Assembly (NCBI GenBank): GCA_030684405.1
Contig: JAUXYA010000011.1
Location: 434,001-498,000 of the forward strand
Reading direction: 5' to 3'
Source of the DNA: Burkholderiales bacterium
Lineage (GTDB): Bacteria > Pseudomonadota > Gammaproteobacteria > Burkholderiales > SG8-41
DNA length: 64,000 nucleotides
Both the position numbers and the translations under genes were made by a program. The first letter of the stretch is position 1. Every line of letters begins with the position of its first letter. The notes under the pieces were generated by a model that was not told the origin of the DNA, searched no databases, and saw nothing but the letters and a program-made list of their open reading frames with translations. This document shows, one piece after another, positions 16,991-27,643 of the stretch.

Positions 16991-18070
16991 ATGAAAATCA
17001 CCCACGCCAGCACCGCCCTCGTCTCCCTGCCTCAAGATGAACCGCTCGCCGACGGCCCGACCACGCCGGGATCGAAAAACTTTGTCGCACTGAAGCTCGG
17101 CACCGACCAGGGCGTCGAGGGCATCGGCTTTACCTTCTTCGGCGGCTCGCTCGACGCGGCGCTGCTCTCCGCGGTGCAATCGCTCGCCGATCTGGCCATC
17201 GGCGATGATCCGCGTCGTATCGAACACATCACGGACAAGCTGCGCACGTCCTGCCCCGGTGGCCCCGGCGGCATCCTGACGCTGGCGATGTCGGCGATCG
17301 ACATCGCACTGTGGGACATCAAGGGAAAGATCTGCAACCAGCCGGTGGCAACCCTCGCCGGCGGCCATCGCAACCGCATCGACACCTATGCCAGCGGCGC
17401 GCTGATGCGTCATTTCCCGCTGGATCACGTGGTCAAGGCGGCAGCGCTGCTCAAATCGCGCGGCTTCAAACAGATGAAAACCCAGCTCGCGCTGCCCGGC
17501 GACACCAATCCGGTAAAGGAAGTCGAGCGCATCCGCCTGATCCGCGAAGCCATCGGCTACGAGACCGACCTGATGTGCGACATCAACCAGCGCTGGGACG
17601 TGCGCCAGGCGATATCCATCGGACGCCAGGTCGATGCCTACCGCCTGTACTGGCTGGAGGACGTCACCACCTGCGACGACTACGACGGCCTCGCTGCGGT
17701 CACCCGCGCGCTGGACACCCCGGTGGCCGGTGGCGAATACGTCTACGGCATCCAGCCCTTCAGGCAGATGCTCGAAGCGCGCTCGGTCGACATCGTGATG
17801 ATCGACGTGCTGCGCGCCGGCGGCATCACCCAGTGGCTGAAAATCGCCGGCATGGCCGAGGCTTTCAACCTGCCGGTAGTGAGCCACCTCGCGCCGGAGA
17901 TCCATGTGCACCTGGTCTCTGCAGTGCCCAACGGCCTCACTGTCGAGTACATGCCCTGGTCATCGCGGTTGTTCAAGGAAGTGGTGCAGCCGGTAAACGG
18001 ACAACTGACGGTGCCGCAGAAACCCGGACTCGGCCTCGAGTTTGATCCGCAAATGGTGAAATTCTCTTAA
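16991..18070 (+). CDS. Mandelate racemase/muconate lactonizing enzyme family protein
   Basis: This 359-residue enolase-superfamily enzyme should abstract a proton alpha to a carboxylate. The N-terminal capping domain is followed by a barrel. The barrel has a KxK base motif in FKQMKTQLAL, metal ligands in MCDINQRW, YWLEDV and AGGEYVYG, and a C-terminal HLAPEIHVHL segment. The reaction is not determined. No Shine-Dalgarno sequence is visible because heptad repeats abut the start. It converges on a Bug-type binding protein, with a shared terminator between them. Confidence 0.88.
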   Translation: MKITHASTALVSLPQDEPLADGPTTPGSKNFVALKLGTDQGVEGIGFTFFGGSLDAALLSAVQSLADLAIGDDPRRIEHITDKLRTSCPGGPGGILTLAMSAIDIALWDIKGKICNQPVATLAGGHRNRIDTYASGALMRHFPLDHVVKAAALLKSRGFKQMKTQLALPGDTNPVKEVERIRLIREAIGYETDLMCDINQRWDVRQAISIGRQVDAYRLYWLEDVTTCDDYDGLAAVTRALDTPVAGGEYVYGIQPFRQMLEARSVDIVMIDVLRAGGITQWLKIAGMAEAFNLPVVSHLAPEIHVHLVSAVPNGLTVEYMPWSSRLFKEVVQPVNGQLTVPQKPGLGLEFDPQMVKFS

Positions 18071-18104
18071 GCACCAAAACACGACTCAGAAAAACATCTG
18101 AAAA

Positions 18105-18132
18105 AAAAGGGGCGGAATAATCCGCCCCTTTT
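18105..18132. terminator. Bidirectional rho-independent terminator
   Basis: A perfect stem AAAAGGGGCGGA / TCCGCCCCTTTT with a four-base loop (ATAA) lies between two convergent genes, with a run of A on one side and T on the other. It should work for both transcripts. Confidence 0.9.
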
Positions 18133-18154
18133 GCATTGCTGCTGATGAAAAAGC

Positions 18155-19138
18155 TCAGGCTTTGATGCCGGCGCGCTTCACCACGTCCGCCCACTTCTTC
18201 ATGTCTTCGAGCATGAACTTGCGGAACTCCTCGGGCGAATTGGTCACAGCCTCGGAACCGTTGGCCTCTGCAACCTTGCCGAATTCCGCCGACTTCACGT
18301 AGTTCGCGATTTCCGCATGGATCTTGGTAAGCAGCGGCTTCGGCAAATTGGCCGGAGCAGTGACGCCATACCAACCGACCACCGAAAACCCGGGCAGCAC
18401 TTCAGACAGGGAAGGCACGTCCGGTGCCGCCTTGATACGCGCGGGACCGCTGACCGCAATGGCGCGCAACTTGCCGGCACGCACTTGCGTGAATGCGCCG
18501 GTCAGGCCCATGAAGTTGTAGTGATACTCGCCACCCATCAAGCCTATCACCGCTGGACCCGTGCCCTTGTACGGGATGTGCTGGCCCTTGGTGTTGGCCA
18601 TCAGCTTGAACAGTTCGCCGGCGAGATGACCGCCGCTGCCGATGCCCGCAGAACCGAAGTTGATCGGATCCTTGGTGGATTTCGCCCACTCAACGAATTC
18701 CTTGGCGTTCTTCGCCGGGTGCGAAAGATTCACCACCAGCAGCAGTCCGCCGGCGGTCATCTGGGTAATCGCCGTGAAATCATCCACCGGATGGTAAGGC
18801 AGCTTGGGAATAAGCGCGGCGTTGACCGTGTGCTGATGGTACGGAATGAATAGCGTGTAGCCGTCGGGCGCCGCTTCTTTGACAATCTGCGCGCCGTTGA
18901 CGCCGGACGCGCTGCCGCGGTTGTCGACGATGGCCTGCTGGTTCCAGGCTTTCGACAAGTGGTTGGCCAGCAGCCGTGCCAGAAAATCCGTGGTACCGCC
19001 GGGTGCCGCCGGTGTGACGATGCGCACGGGCCGGTTCGGATAGTCCTTGACGTTCTGCGCAGCGACCGGGAATGAAACAGCCACGGCGGCCAGCAGCAGC
19101 GGCAATTTCGCGAAACCTTTGAGTTTGGATAATTGCAT
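18155..19138 (-). CDS. Bug-family (TctC-like) periplasmic binding protein
   Basis: This is a periplasmic carboxylate-binding receptor of the Bug family. The 327-residue product has a signal peptide (about residues 1-27, ending VAA-Q). Family segments follow: YPNRPVRIVTPAAPGGTTDF, NRGSASGVNGA, APDGYTL and HIPYKGTGPA. An AGGAGG ribosome-binding site precedes the ATG at 19138, which decides the start over a longer frame. It stands alone without tctAB genes, as most Bug receptors do. Ligand unknown. Confidence 0.95.
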   Translation of the reverse strand: MQLSKLKGFAKLPLLLAAVAVSFPVAAQNVKDYPNRPVRIVTPAAPGGTTDFLARLLANHLSKAWNQQAIVDNRGSASGVNGAQIVKEAAPDGYTLFIPYHQHTVNAALIPKLPYHPVDDFTAITQMTAGGLLLVVNLSHPAKNAKEFVEWAKSTKDPINFGSAGIGSGGHLAGELFKLMANTKGQHIPYKGTGPAVIGLMGGEYHYNFMGLTGAFTQVRAGKLRAIAVSGPARIKAAPDVPSLSEVLPGFSVVGWYGVTAPANLPKPLLTKIHAEIANYVKSAEFGKVAEANGSEAVTNSPEEFRKFMLEDMKKWADVVKRAGIKA

Positions 19139-19406
19139 TATTCCTCCTGTAGTTTTGTAAGCAGCATCGCGAGGATACCGCAGTGCGGATTGCATTGCAC
19201 CCTGCCGGCGGACCGGCAGCCATCAAGCACCGTATGCAGTGCGTAAGATATTGACAGCGCGAGGATGGCATTGTTCCCCGGGTATCTTCACACCCTCATC
19301 TCCGATGGCGCGCGATATCGCTGCCAAAATCAGACACTCCGGTAAAATCCGGTTTCCCGGCAAAAGTGATTCATCCGCATGCCGGCCGCGCAAGACAACT
19401 TTCCCG

Positions 19407-21314
<1,908 letters not shown>

Positions 21315-21402
21315 TCTGGACCGGGCAGCGGAGCCAGACCGCGCAGGCGGTATCATGTTTTCCCGTTAATCCTCCCACAGCACAGTCAACGAAAACACCG
21401 CG

Positions 21403-22311
21403 ATGAACGACCACACAACGCCCCCCAGCATCGGCTTCCTCGGCTTCGGCGAGGCCGCGCGCCTGCTCGCCACCGATCTCGTTAAAAGCGGATACCGCGG
21501 CAAGCTGCTCGGCTACAGCCGCCGCGGCGCGAAAGCTCAACCTGGAGATCCCGCCCTCGTACAGGCACAGGCCGCCGGCGTGAAGTTGACGAAAACCGTC
21601 GCTGCGCTGGCCAAAGGCAGCGACCTGATCCTCGCGCTGACGCCGGGCAAGGCCGCATTGCCGGCGCTGAAAAAAATCCTCAGGCACCTGCGCCCCGACC
21701 AGCTGTATGTCGATGCCAGCAGCAATTCGGCGAAGGTCATGGAACAGGCGGCTGCGCTGGTCGGTGACAAGGCGCGGTTCGTCGATGCTGCGATCCTCGC
21801 GCCGGTGGACCTGCAGGGATTGAAATCGCCCTTCGTCGCCAGCGGCCCGCATGCCGCGGAGTTCCGCGATCGCATGACACCGCACGGCCTGATGATCCGC
21901 GTCGTCGGCGAAGCCGCTGGGGATGCCAGCGCGATGAAGCTGATCCGCAGTGCATTCACCAAGAGCCTCGCGGCGATTCTCATCGAAAGCATGGAAGCAG
22001 CGCGCCGCCGCGGCATCCTCGACGTGATGACCGGAGACATCGCCAAGACCTTCAACGAAATCCCTTTCGACAAGATCATCCGCCGCTACATCAGCGGCAC
22101 CGCAGTGCACTGCGAGCGACGCCTGCACGAAATGCAGGACTGCCTGGCGCTGCTGCGCGAGATGGGCTCCGGTGACCGCAGCACCAAGGCCACCGTGGGC
22201 ACCCTGCGCGAACTGATCCGCATGGACATGCCGGCAAAATTCCCGAAGGAACCCGAGTCCATCCACTTGGTACTTGACGCCATCATCGCCGCCCGCGACA
22301 AGGCCGCCTGA
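21403..22311 (+). CDS. NAD(P)-dependent dehydrogenase, 6PGDH-like N-domain with DUF1932 C-domain
   Basis: The 302-residue product opens with a Rossmann loop GFLGFGEAARLLATDL and continues as a beta-hydroxyacid-dehydrogenase-like fold. A mostly helical C-terminal domain of the DUF1932 type follows (MEAARRRGILDVMTGDIAKT...). It probably reduces or oxidises a small hydroxyacid-type substrate; the substrate is not apparent. The downstream His-rich frame, membrane protein and EamA exporter follow closely on the same strand. Confidence 0.87.
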   Translation: MNDHTTPPSIGFLGFGEAARLLATDLVKSGYRGKLLGYSRRGAKAQPGDPALVQAQAAGVKLTKTVAALAKGSDLILALTPGKAALPALKKILRHLRPDQLYVDASSNSAKVMEQAAALVGDKARFVDAAILAPVDLQGLKSPFVASGPHAAEFRDRMTPHGLMIRVVGEAAGDASAMKLIRSAFTKSLAAILIESMEAARRRGILDVMTGDIAKTFNEIPFDKIIRRYISGTAVHCERRLHEMQDCLALLREMGSGDRSTKATVGTLRELIRMDMPAKFPKEPESIHLVLDAIIAARDKAA

Positions 22312-22342
22312 CCCTTTCCGGGATCGCGTATCCTGTGCCGGC

Positions 22343-22519
22343 ATGAGCCACCCGCACGACCACGGCCACGGCCACGCGTACAGCCATGCGCACGAGCCCC
22401 ACGGCGCCAGCCATACGCTTCCCGCCCACGGGCGCACCTTGAGCATCGACACTGCCACGCAGCAGATCGAGAGCCGGCACTGCGCCACGCCCTGCGCACA
22501 GCACTCCGGAACGCCCTGA
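22343..22519 (+). CDS. Possible small His-rich protein
   Basis: This 58-codon frame begins MSHPHDHGHGHAYSHAHEPH, a strongly His-rich stretch that could bind Zn or Ni, and ends with CATPCAQH. It is in the same frame as the next gene, separated from it only by a TGA and one codon. It may be a real metal-binding peptide or the detached N-terminus of the following membrane protein. No clear ribosome-binding site is visible. Confidence 0.35.
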   Translation: MSHPHDHGHGHAYSHAHEPHGASHTLPAHGRTLSIDTATQQIESRHCATPCAQHSGTP

Positions 22520-22522
22520 GCG

Positions 22523-22807
22523 GTGGCCGACCGACCGCAACTGTTCTCTGTCCTGATCGCCCTCGGCTGCCTCGCCGTGATGGAACAGCGCGAGGGCTGG
22601 GCCGGCGTGCTGGCACTGTTGCCACTGCTGGCCCTCGCTCTCGGCATGATCTGGTACGCCGGAAACATCAGCCGCGCCATCGGACGCGGCTGGGGATTGC
22701 ACCGCGCCGAGCGTCCGACGCCGCCCGCTGCCATCCGTGCACTGGGCTGGGTGCTGCTGATGATGCCGCTGCTGGTCTTCGTTCTGCAGCGCCTGCGTGC
22801 AGGCTGA
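22523..22807 (+). CDS. Small membrane protein, function unknown
   Basis: This 94-residue protein with a GTG start has two to three hydrophobic helices (about 8-20, 27-46 and 70-90) and a positively charged middle loop (RAIGRGWGLHRAERP). It is not recognised as a named family. It lies 3 bases before the EamA exporter and directly follows the His-rich frame, suggesting one transcript. Confidence 0.55.
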   Translation: MADRPQLFSVLIALGCLAVMEQREGWAGVLALLPLLALALGMIWYAGNISRAIGRGWGLHRAERPTPPAAIRALGWVLLMMPLLVFVLQRLRAG

Positions 22808-22810
22808 TCC

Positions 22811-23653
22811 ATGAGCCTCGAAGTTCTCCTGGCGGTATTGCTCGGCGCGCTGTTGCACGCGGTGTGGAACACCATGATCCGCGGCTCCGGCAACCACACG
22901 CTGGACACCGTGCTGGTGGTCGCCGGTGCCGGCACAATCATGATTCTGCTGCTGCCCTTCCTGCCGCTGCCTGCTGCGGCGAGCTGGCCCTATGCAGCCG
23001 CCTCGGGCGTCATCCACGTCGGCTATTTCCTGCTGGTCGCGGGTGCCTATCGCCACGGCGAGCTGAGTTATGTCTATCCGCTGATGCGCGGCACCGCCCC
23101 GGCGCTGTCTGCTGTCGCCGCCGCACTGTTGCTGGCCGAAGTACCGGCCTTGCAAGGCTGGCTCGGCGTGGCCCTGATCTGCGGCGGCGTGCTGCTGCTG
23201 GCCGGCGATGCCTGGCGCAAAACAACGCTGCAGGGCAGCGCCACGTTGTTTGCACTCGGCACCGCAGGCGTCGTGGTGATCTACACGCTGGTCGATGGCG
23301 TCGGCGTACGCCTTTCGGGCAATGCCGCGGTTTACACCGGCTGGGTATTCCTGCTGACAGCACTGCCGTTGACGGCGATTTTTCTGTTGCGCGACCGCGC
23401 AGCAACGCTGGACTATGCGCGACACCACTGGCGGCGCGGACTGTTCGGCGGTGCCTGTACGCTGGCCTCCTACGCGCTGGCGCTGTGGGCGATGACCCAG
23501 GCGCCGATCGCACTGGTTGCTGCCCTGCGCGAAACTTCAGTGGTATTCGGCACGCTGCTCGCGGCCCTGTTGCTGAAGGAACGCGTCAGCCGGACGCGTT
23601 ATGCCGCGATCGGAGTGGTGGTGGCCGGTGCGGTGGCGATCAAGCTCGCCTGA
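22811..23653 (+). CDS. EamA/DMT-family transporter
   Basis: The 280-residue product has about ten hydrophobic helices and two EamA repeats, each ending in the typical GxxLIxxGV-like helix (GVALICGGVLLLAG and IGVVVAGAVAIKLA). Family members export small metabolites. HAVWN near the N-terminus and RETSVVFGTLLAALLLKE are typical of the DMT superfamily. The stop is followed directly by an AT-rich element that separates it from the convergent dioxygenase. Confidence 0.88.
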   Translation: MSLEVLLAVLLGALLHAVWNTMIRGSGNHTLDTVLVVAGAGTIMILLLPFLPLPAAASWPYAAASGVIHVGYFLLVAGAYRHGELSYVYPLMRGTAPALSAVAAALLLAEVPALQGWLGVALICGGVLLLAGDAWRKTTLQGSATLFALGTAGVVVIYTLVDGVGVRLSGNAAVYTGWVFLLTALPLTAIFLLRDRAATLDYARHHWRRGLFGGACTLASYALALWAMTQAPIALVAALRETSVVFGTLLAALLLKERVSRTRYAAIGVVVAGAVAIKLA

Positions 23654-23656
23654 ACG

Positions 23657-23693
23657 AATTAACTATAAGTTATTGTTTTTATTTATATTTTTA
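23657..23693 (-). repeat. AT-rich dispersed element, copy 3
   Basis: On the minus strand it reads ATAAATAAAAACAATAACTT followed by ATAGTTAATT. The TAA stop of the dioxygenase gene lies in its distal end, and it fills nearly the whole gap between two convergent genes. Confidence 0.6.
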
Positions 23694-24773
23694 AGGATAT
23701 AGCTGCATGCCCAGCGTCGCCGCCTGGCGCGCTTCGTAGGCCTTGCGCACGGCGTCGTGCTGCTGCCCGATGATGCCGCCGCGCACAGTGCGCGGCTCCA
23801 CTGCCTTGAACAGCACGCGCCAACTCTCGGGCAGGCGCTCGCCCTCAGCCGGCGCCAGCCACAGCCGGAACAACAAGCGCTTCTTCGCTGAATCTTCATG
23901 ATCAGTGAAATCGGTGCGCGAGTGCAGCGTGACATGGCTGTTGATGATCTGCAGGTCGCCGGGTTGCAGCCACATGGTGTGTGCGAGGTCGGGACGCCGC
24001 ACCAGCGCATCAAAGAACTCCAGCGCCTGCCACTGCTTTTCCGACAACTGCGGCACGCCTTCTATTTTCTGCGCGGAAGTCACGCGGTTGCGATTCCATT
24101 TACTGCAGAGCCGGCCGTCGACCGTATCGAATACCGGATGCGGGTATGACGGTGCCTCGTCCGGCGCCTGCTCGCCCTGGCGGCTGAAATGGATGGGCTC
24201 GTGCAGCAACTCAGCCAGTTCCGGATGCTCACGCCGCATCGCGTGCCAGGCAGCAACCGAGCTGGTGGTGATGCTCATGCCGCCTTGCGCCGCGCCGTTG
24301 TAACAACTCAGCACAACGACGTCCGTCGAATCCGTATGAAAGTCGAGCTCGGCATTGGTGTTGTAACCGCGACCGGTGCCCGTGCGGTAGGTGTTGCCGG
24401 CATCGCGCACTGCGGAGATGTAATGGCTCTGCTTGCCCTGCGGCCGGCCAACGCCGAAATGCAGGCCGATACCCCAGGTCAGGATCTCGAAATCCTTCTC
24501 GTCGAGACCCTCACGCGGCAGCCCGCGCACCAGCGCCACGCCAAGGCCGCGCTGCATTTCTGCGAAAGCCGCACGCAATACCGGCTCCGCAGAACCCAGG
24601 TTGAAATCTTCACGGCGATAATCGAACAGCGACTTGCCGGGATCGAGCGCGCGGGTCAGCGCGGCAACAAGGTCGCAGCGCGCGCGTTCATCGAGAGTGA
24701 AAATCCAGCGCCGGTCAGCATCGAGCTCCGCCGCCGTCCAGTTCGCCGGCGTGTCGTCGATCCTTAATGCCAT
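23691..24773 (-). CDS. TauD/TfdA-family Fe(II)/2-oxoglutarate-type dioxygenase
   Basis: The 360-residue product shows the TauD fold. The HxD iron motif is in ELDFHTDSTDVVVL, the distal His is in NSHVTLHSRTDF, and the 2-oxoglutarate-binding Arg region is KKRLLFRLWLAP. It has the long N-terminal region with GVALVRGLP typical of the family. The ATG at 24773 is preferred because it lies 11 bases after the upstream gene's stop. It is paired with a cupin-rubredoxin protein, which suggests the dioxygenase pathway involves an electron carrier. Substrate unknown. Confidence 0.88.
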   Translation of the reverse strand: MALRIDDTPANWTAAELDADRRWIFTLDERARCDLVAALTRALDPGKSLFDYRREDFNLGSAEPVLRAAFAEMQRGLGVALVRGLPREGLDEKDFEILTWGIGLHFGVGRPQGKQSHYISAVRDAGNTYRTGTGRGYNTNAELDFHTDSTDVVVLSCYNGAAQGGMSITTSSVAAWHAMRREHPELAELLHEPIHFSRQGEQAPDEAPSYPHPVFDTVDGRLCSKWNRNRVTSAQKIEGVPQLSEKQWQALEFFDALVRRPDLAHTMWLQPGDLQIINSHVTLHSRTDFTDHEDSAKKRLLFRLWLAPAEGERLPESWRVLFKAVEPRTVRGGIIGQQHDAVRKAYEARQAATLGMQLYP

Positions 24774-24784
24774 CGCCTGCAGCG

Positions 24785-25714
24785 CTAGCCGACCTGCGCC
24801 ATCTGGAAATCGCTCTTGGCTGCCGAACAATCCGGACAGAACCAGGTCTCCGGCACTTCTTCCCAGGGCGTGCCGGGTGCAACACCATCTTCGGGCATGC
24901 CTTTCGCCTCGTCATAAACGAAGGCGCAGAGCATGCACTGCCACACCCGGGTGCCCGGCACGCTTTTCGCCACTTGCGGCGCCACGGCGGCTTCGGCGAT
25001 CGCGCGCGGGAAATGCAGCACCAGCACGTCGAGCCCCGCGGCGCCGGCGGCCAGTTCGAAGGGGCCTTCCTGCGGCTTGACGAACACCACGGACAGCGCC
25101 TTGTACTCCCGACCTTCGTATTCCAGGCTGCCACGCACCACAATCAGGTATTGGCCGTTGCTGGCAGCCGGATCCGGCGCCAGCGCCTTCGCGTTCGGCG
25201 CGACGCTCATCGAAAAGCTGGCGAGGCCCTCCTCATCGCGAATTTCTTCAAAAGCATGCAGCGCCGCACTGTTGGTCGCCGCATCGAACTTCGGCAACTC
25301 CGTCGCCTGCCAGGGTTTGCGCTGGTCGACAGACTTCAGCTTGGCCAGCTTTTCCGGTTCGTCGATGTACTGCGCGCCGGCATCCTTGTGGGCGCGCAAG
25401 GTCAGAAAGCTCATGCCCTGCCCGAACACGACGGGGCCATAGGGCGTGTGGCGGCGCGAAAAATGCACCGCGTTGACCTGCAGCTGGTGCTTGCCGAGCA
25501 CGCCATCACCGCTGACGATGACCTGATACTGGTCATGGTCGTGGTAATGCGACCTGATCACCCGACCCGGCGTGCCCTCGACGAGGAAGGCTTGCGCGGT
25601 GGCAGGATCCTGTTCGTCGGGGTCGATGAAATTGGTCCGCCATGCGATCCCGGTGGGCGTCTGGCGTTCCTTGCGGCGGACTTTGACATCTTCGAAGGCG
25701 GCGATCTGCGGCAT
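24785..25714 (-). CDS. Bicupin-rubredoxin fusion protein
   Basis: The 309-residue product has two cupin barrels (about 20-130 and 165-250) and a C-terminal rubredoxin domain. The first barrel carries a metal-binding-like [11 protein letters not shown] segment. The rubredoxin domain has both CxxC knuckles, QCMLCAFVY and [12 protein letters not shown], with the family's [18 protein letters not shown] between them. A fused rubredoxin implies one-electron transfer to or from the cupin or the adjacent dioxygenase. The ATG at 25714 starts at [12 protein letters not shown]. The domain calls are firm; the role is inferred. Confidence 0.88.
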   Translation of the reverse strand: MPQIAAFEDVKVRRKERQTPTGIAWRTNFIDPDEQDPATAQAFLVEGTPGRVIRSHYHDHDQYQVIVSGDGVLGKHQLQVNAVHFSRRHTPYGPVVFGQGMSFLTLRAHKDAGAQYIDEPEKLAKLKSVDQRKPWQATELPKFDAATNSAALHAFEEIRDEEGLASFSMSVAPNAKALAPDPAASNGQYLIVVRGSLEYEGREYKALSVVFVKPQEGPFELAAGAAGLDVLVLHFPRAIAEAAVAPQVAKSVPGTRVWQCMLCAFVYDEAKGMPEDGVAPGTPWEEVPETWFCPDCSAAKSDFQMAQVG

Positions 25715-25754
25715 GGTGTGTTCCTTTTTCGGGAGCGTTGTAACTCTGTCACCG

Positions 25755-25760
25755 ATTATA
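25755..25760 (-). promoter_or_regulatory. Candidate -10 box for the cupin-rubredoxin/dioxygenase pair
   Basis: TATAAT on the minus strand lies about 40 bases before the ATG at 25714. No convincing -35 element was found. Confidence 0.35.
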
Positions 25761-25852
25761 GAGGCCCTGCCGTGCGGATGTTTCCGCGCTATCAGCATGT
25801 GGACACCTCCGGCCGTCACGGCCGGCGGTGAGTGTCGAAAAGCCGGTCGGAT

Positions 25853-26281
25853 TCAGCCCATTTTGGGCGGGAAGCGCTGGTACCAGAAACCATAGGCCCA
25901 GCAGGCCGCGCAGAAAGATAGCGCCCACTCCATAGTCGAGAACGCGAGCAACGCGACTGTCGGCACCATCCACAGCGGGCTGCCTGACACGAACAGGATC
26001 ATCGCGATCGAGCTCACGACGAACAGTATCTTGTTCGCGAACATCCGGGCGCCGGCGTTTTCCTTCTTGCCACCCCACTGCTTCGCCTCAGCGACCTTTT
26101 TCCACAGCAGGTGCGCCGGGCAGCGGTGGTGGCCGAAAAAGCCGCGGACGGAGCCCTGCACCACCAGCAGCAGCATCACCCAGGGAGAAACCGCCAGCGC
26201 CAGCACGCAGACAACGAAGGTGATGAAAGCTTCCCAACGGATCACGTTGGACCAGACCTGCGGAACATCAAAACGCAACAT
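25853..26281 (-). CDS. DUF4395-family membrane protein
   Basis: The 142-residue product has four hydrophobic helices and the DUF4395 features FFGHHRCPAHLLW and FCAACWAYGFWY with its paired cysteines. Members often accompany rhodanese, TusA-like or persulfide-metabolism genes. Here it follows the persulfide dioxygenase-like gene on the same strand after 72 bases, so a role in sulfur handling is likely. The molecular activity is unknown. Confidence 0.85.
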   Translation of the reverse strand: MLRFDVPQVWSNVIRWEAFITFVVCVLALAVSPWVMLLLVVQGSVRGFFGHHRCPAHLLWKKVAEAKQWGGKKENAGARMFANKILFVVSSIAMILFVSGSPLWMVPTVALLAFSTMEWALSFCAACWAYGFWYQRFPPKMG

Positions 26282-26353
26282 GGTTCACCTCACGGATAGT
26301 CAAGGAGATTTCTTCACTCACCAGCGGAATCATCAGGTTTGCCGTCCCGCCCG

Positions 26354-27214
26354 TCACAGCGCGTTCAGCGGAATGCGCAGGTAGGCAATGCCGTTGTCGT
26401 CCGGCGGCGGCAGGTGTCCGCCACGCACGTTGACCTGGATCGACGGCAGGATCAGCGTCGGCATCTCCAGCGTGGCATCGCGCGCCTGGCGCATCTGCAC
26501 GAACTCGTCCTCGCTGACGCCGTCACGCACGTGAATATTGGATGCGCGCTGCTCGGCGACGCTGGTCTTCCAGCGCGGCTCGCGCGAGGCCGGCGGATAG
26601 TCGTGGCAGACATAGACCGCGGTCTGCGGCGGCAGCTCAAGCAGCCGCCGCATCGAGCGATAGAGCTGGCGCGCGTCGCCCCCGGGGAAATCGGCACGCG
26701 CGGTGCCGACATCGGGCATGAACATCGTGTCACCGACGAACACCGCGTCGCCGACGAGATAGGCCATGTCGGCCGGGGTATGGCCCGGCACATGCAGTGC
26801 CTTCGCCTCCAGTTCGCCGATACGAAACACCTCGCCATCGCGGAACAGGTGATCGAACTGGCTGCCATCGGGCAGGAAGCTGCGCTCGAGGTTGAACAGC
26901 TTCTTGAAGGTCGCCTGCACTGCGCGAATGTGCTCGCCGATGGCGATGCGCCCGCCCAACTGCTGCTGGATGTGCTGCGCCGCCGACAGGTGGTCGGCAT
27001 GGGCATGGGTCTCGAGTATCCAGTCCAGTTGCAGGCCCTGCTCGCGCACCCAGGCCACCACCTGGTCGGCCGAAGCGGTCGAAGTGCGCCCCGACTTGAA
27101 GTCGTAATCCAGCACCGGGTCGACGACGGCCGCGCAACGGGCCACCGGGTCGGCAACCACGTAAGTCACGGTGGAAGTCTTTGGATCGAAAAATGCCTGG
27201 ATTTGCGCGTTCAT
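26354..27214 (-). CDS. MBL-fold persulfide dioxygenase-like protein (ETHE1/Blh type)
   Basis: This metallo-beta-lactamase-fold enzyme probably oxidises persulfides (glutathione persulfide to sulfite). The 286-residue product has the signature ETHAHADHLSA, the second metal His in VPGHTPADM, and VGDTMFMPDVGTARADFPGG, the Asp and TARADF motif typical of ETHE1/Blh enzymes. An AGGAGG sequence 11 bases before the ATG at 27214 lies inside the longer frame and so fixes the start. It is divergent from a BigR/SqrR-like sensor, as in known blh-bigR loci. Confidence 0.9.
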   Translation of the reverse strand: MNAQIQAFFDPKTSTVTYVVADPVARCAAVVDPVLDYDFKSGRTSTASADQVVAWVREQGLQLDWILETHAHADHLSAAQHIQQQLGGRIAIGEHIRAVQATFKKLFNLERSFLPDGSQFDHLFRDGEVFRIGELEAKALHVPGHTPADMAYLVGDAVFVGDTMFMPDVGTARADFPGGDARQLYRSMRRLLELPPQTAVYVCHDYPPASREPRWKTSVAEQRASNIHVRDGVSEDEFVQMRQARDATLEMPTLILPSIQVNVRGGHLPPPDDNGIAYLRIPLNAL

Positions 27215-27248
27215 GGCTGCTTGCCTCCTGAAAATCAATATGTTTACG

Positions 27249-27274
27249 AATATTATATTTTTTGATATATTATT
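27249..27274. promoter_or_regulatory. AT-rich imperfect palindrome, candidate ArsR-family operator
   Basis: The divergent gap between the MBL gene and the regulator holds AATATTATAT followed by TTTTTG and ATATATTATT, an imperfect dyad in an otherwise GC-rich region. BigR-type repressors bind AT-rich dyads between bigR and blh. The dyad is seen; binding is inferred. Confidence 0.45.
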
Positions 27275-27298
27275 GTCAACTTATATTTGGGCAAATCC

Positions 27299-27643
27299 AT
27301 GAAAACCCGTAAAGCCGTCATCGAGCCCGAGGCCCTGCGGGGTGCCGCGACGCAGGCTGTGAACGCACTGAAACTGCTCGCCAACCGCGAGCGCCTGCTG
27401 TTGCTGTGCCAGATCGCCAATAGCCGCAGTTGCGTCAGCGAACTCGAGGAAAGCCTCGATATCCACCAGCCCACGCTCTCACAGCAACTCGGCGTCCTGC
27501 GCCGCGACGGCATCGTCAACGCCGAGCGCGATGGCAAGAACGTCTACTACAGCATCCGCGATCCGCGCATGCTGGAAATCCTCGAAACGCTGTACCGCAT
27601 CTACTGTCCAAGCAAAGCTCCTGGCAAAAAAGGAAAACACTGA
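27299..27643 (+). CDS. bigR: ArsR-family persulfide-sensing repressor (BigR/SqrR-like)
   Basis: The 114-residue winged-helix repressor has DNA-recognition segment HQPTLSQQLGVLRRDGIV and the wing RDGKNVYYSI. Two cysteines, C37 in LLLLCQIA and C103 in YRIYCPS, are 66 residues apart. That matches the sensing pair of BigR (42/108) and SqrR (41/107), which form a disulfide or polysulfide link. A third, C45, is extra. It overlaps the first YeeE/YedE gene by one base and faces the MBL gene. The role in sulfide/persulfide sensing is inferred from cysteine spacing and context. Confidence 0.88.
   Translation: MKTRKAVIEPEALRGAATQAVNALKLLANRERLLLLCQIANSRSCVSELEESLDIHQPTLSQQLGVLRRDGIVNAERDGKNVYYSIRDPRMLEILETLYRIYCPSKAPGKKGKH

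Noticed and set aside
22517-22519. TGA as selenocysteine between the His-rich frame and the membrane protein
   Set aside because: No SECIS-like hairpin was evident just after the TGA and a GTG start fits the downstream gene.
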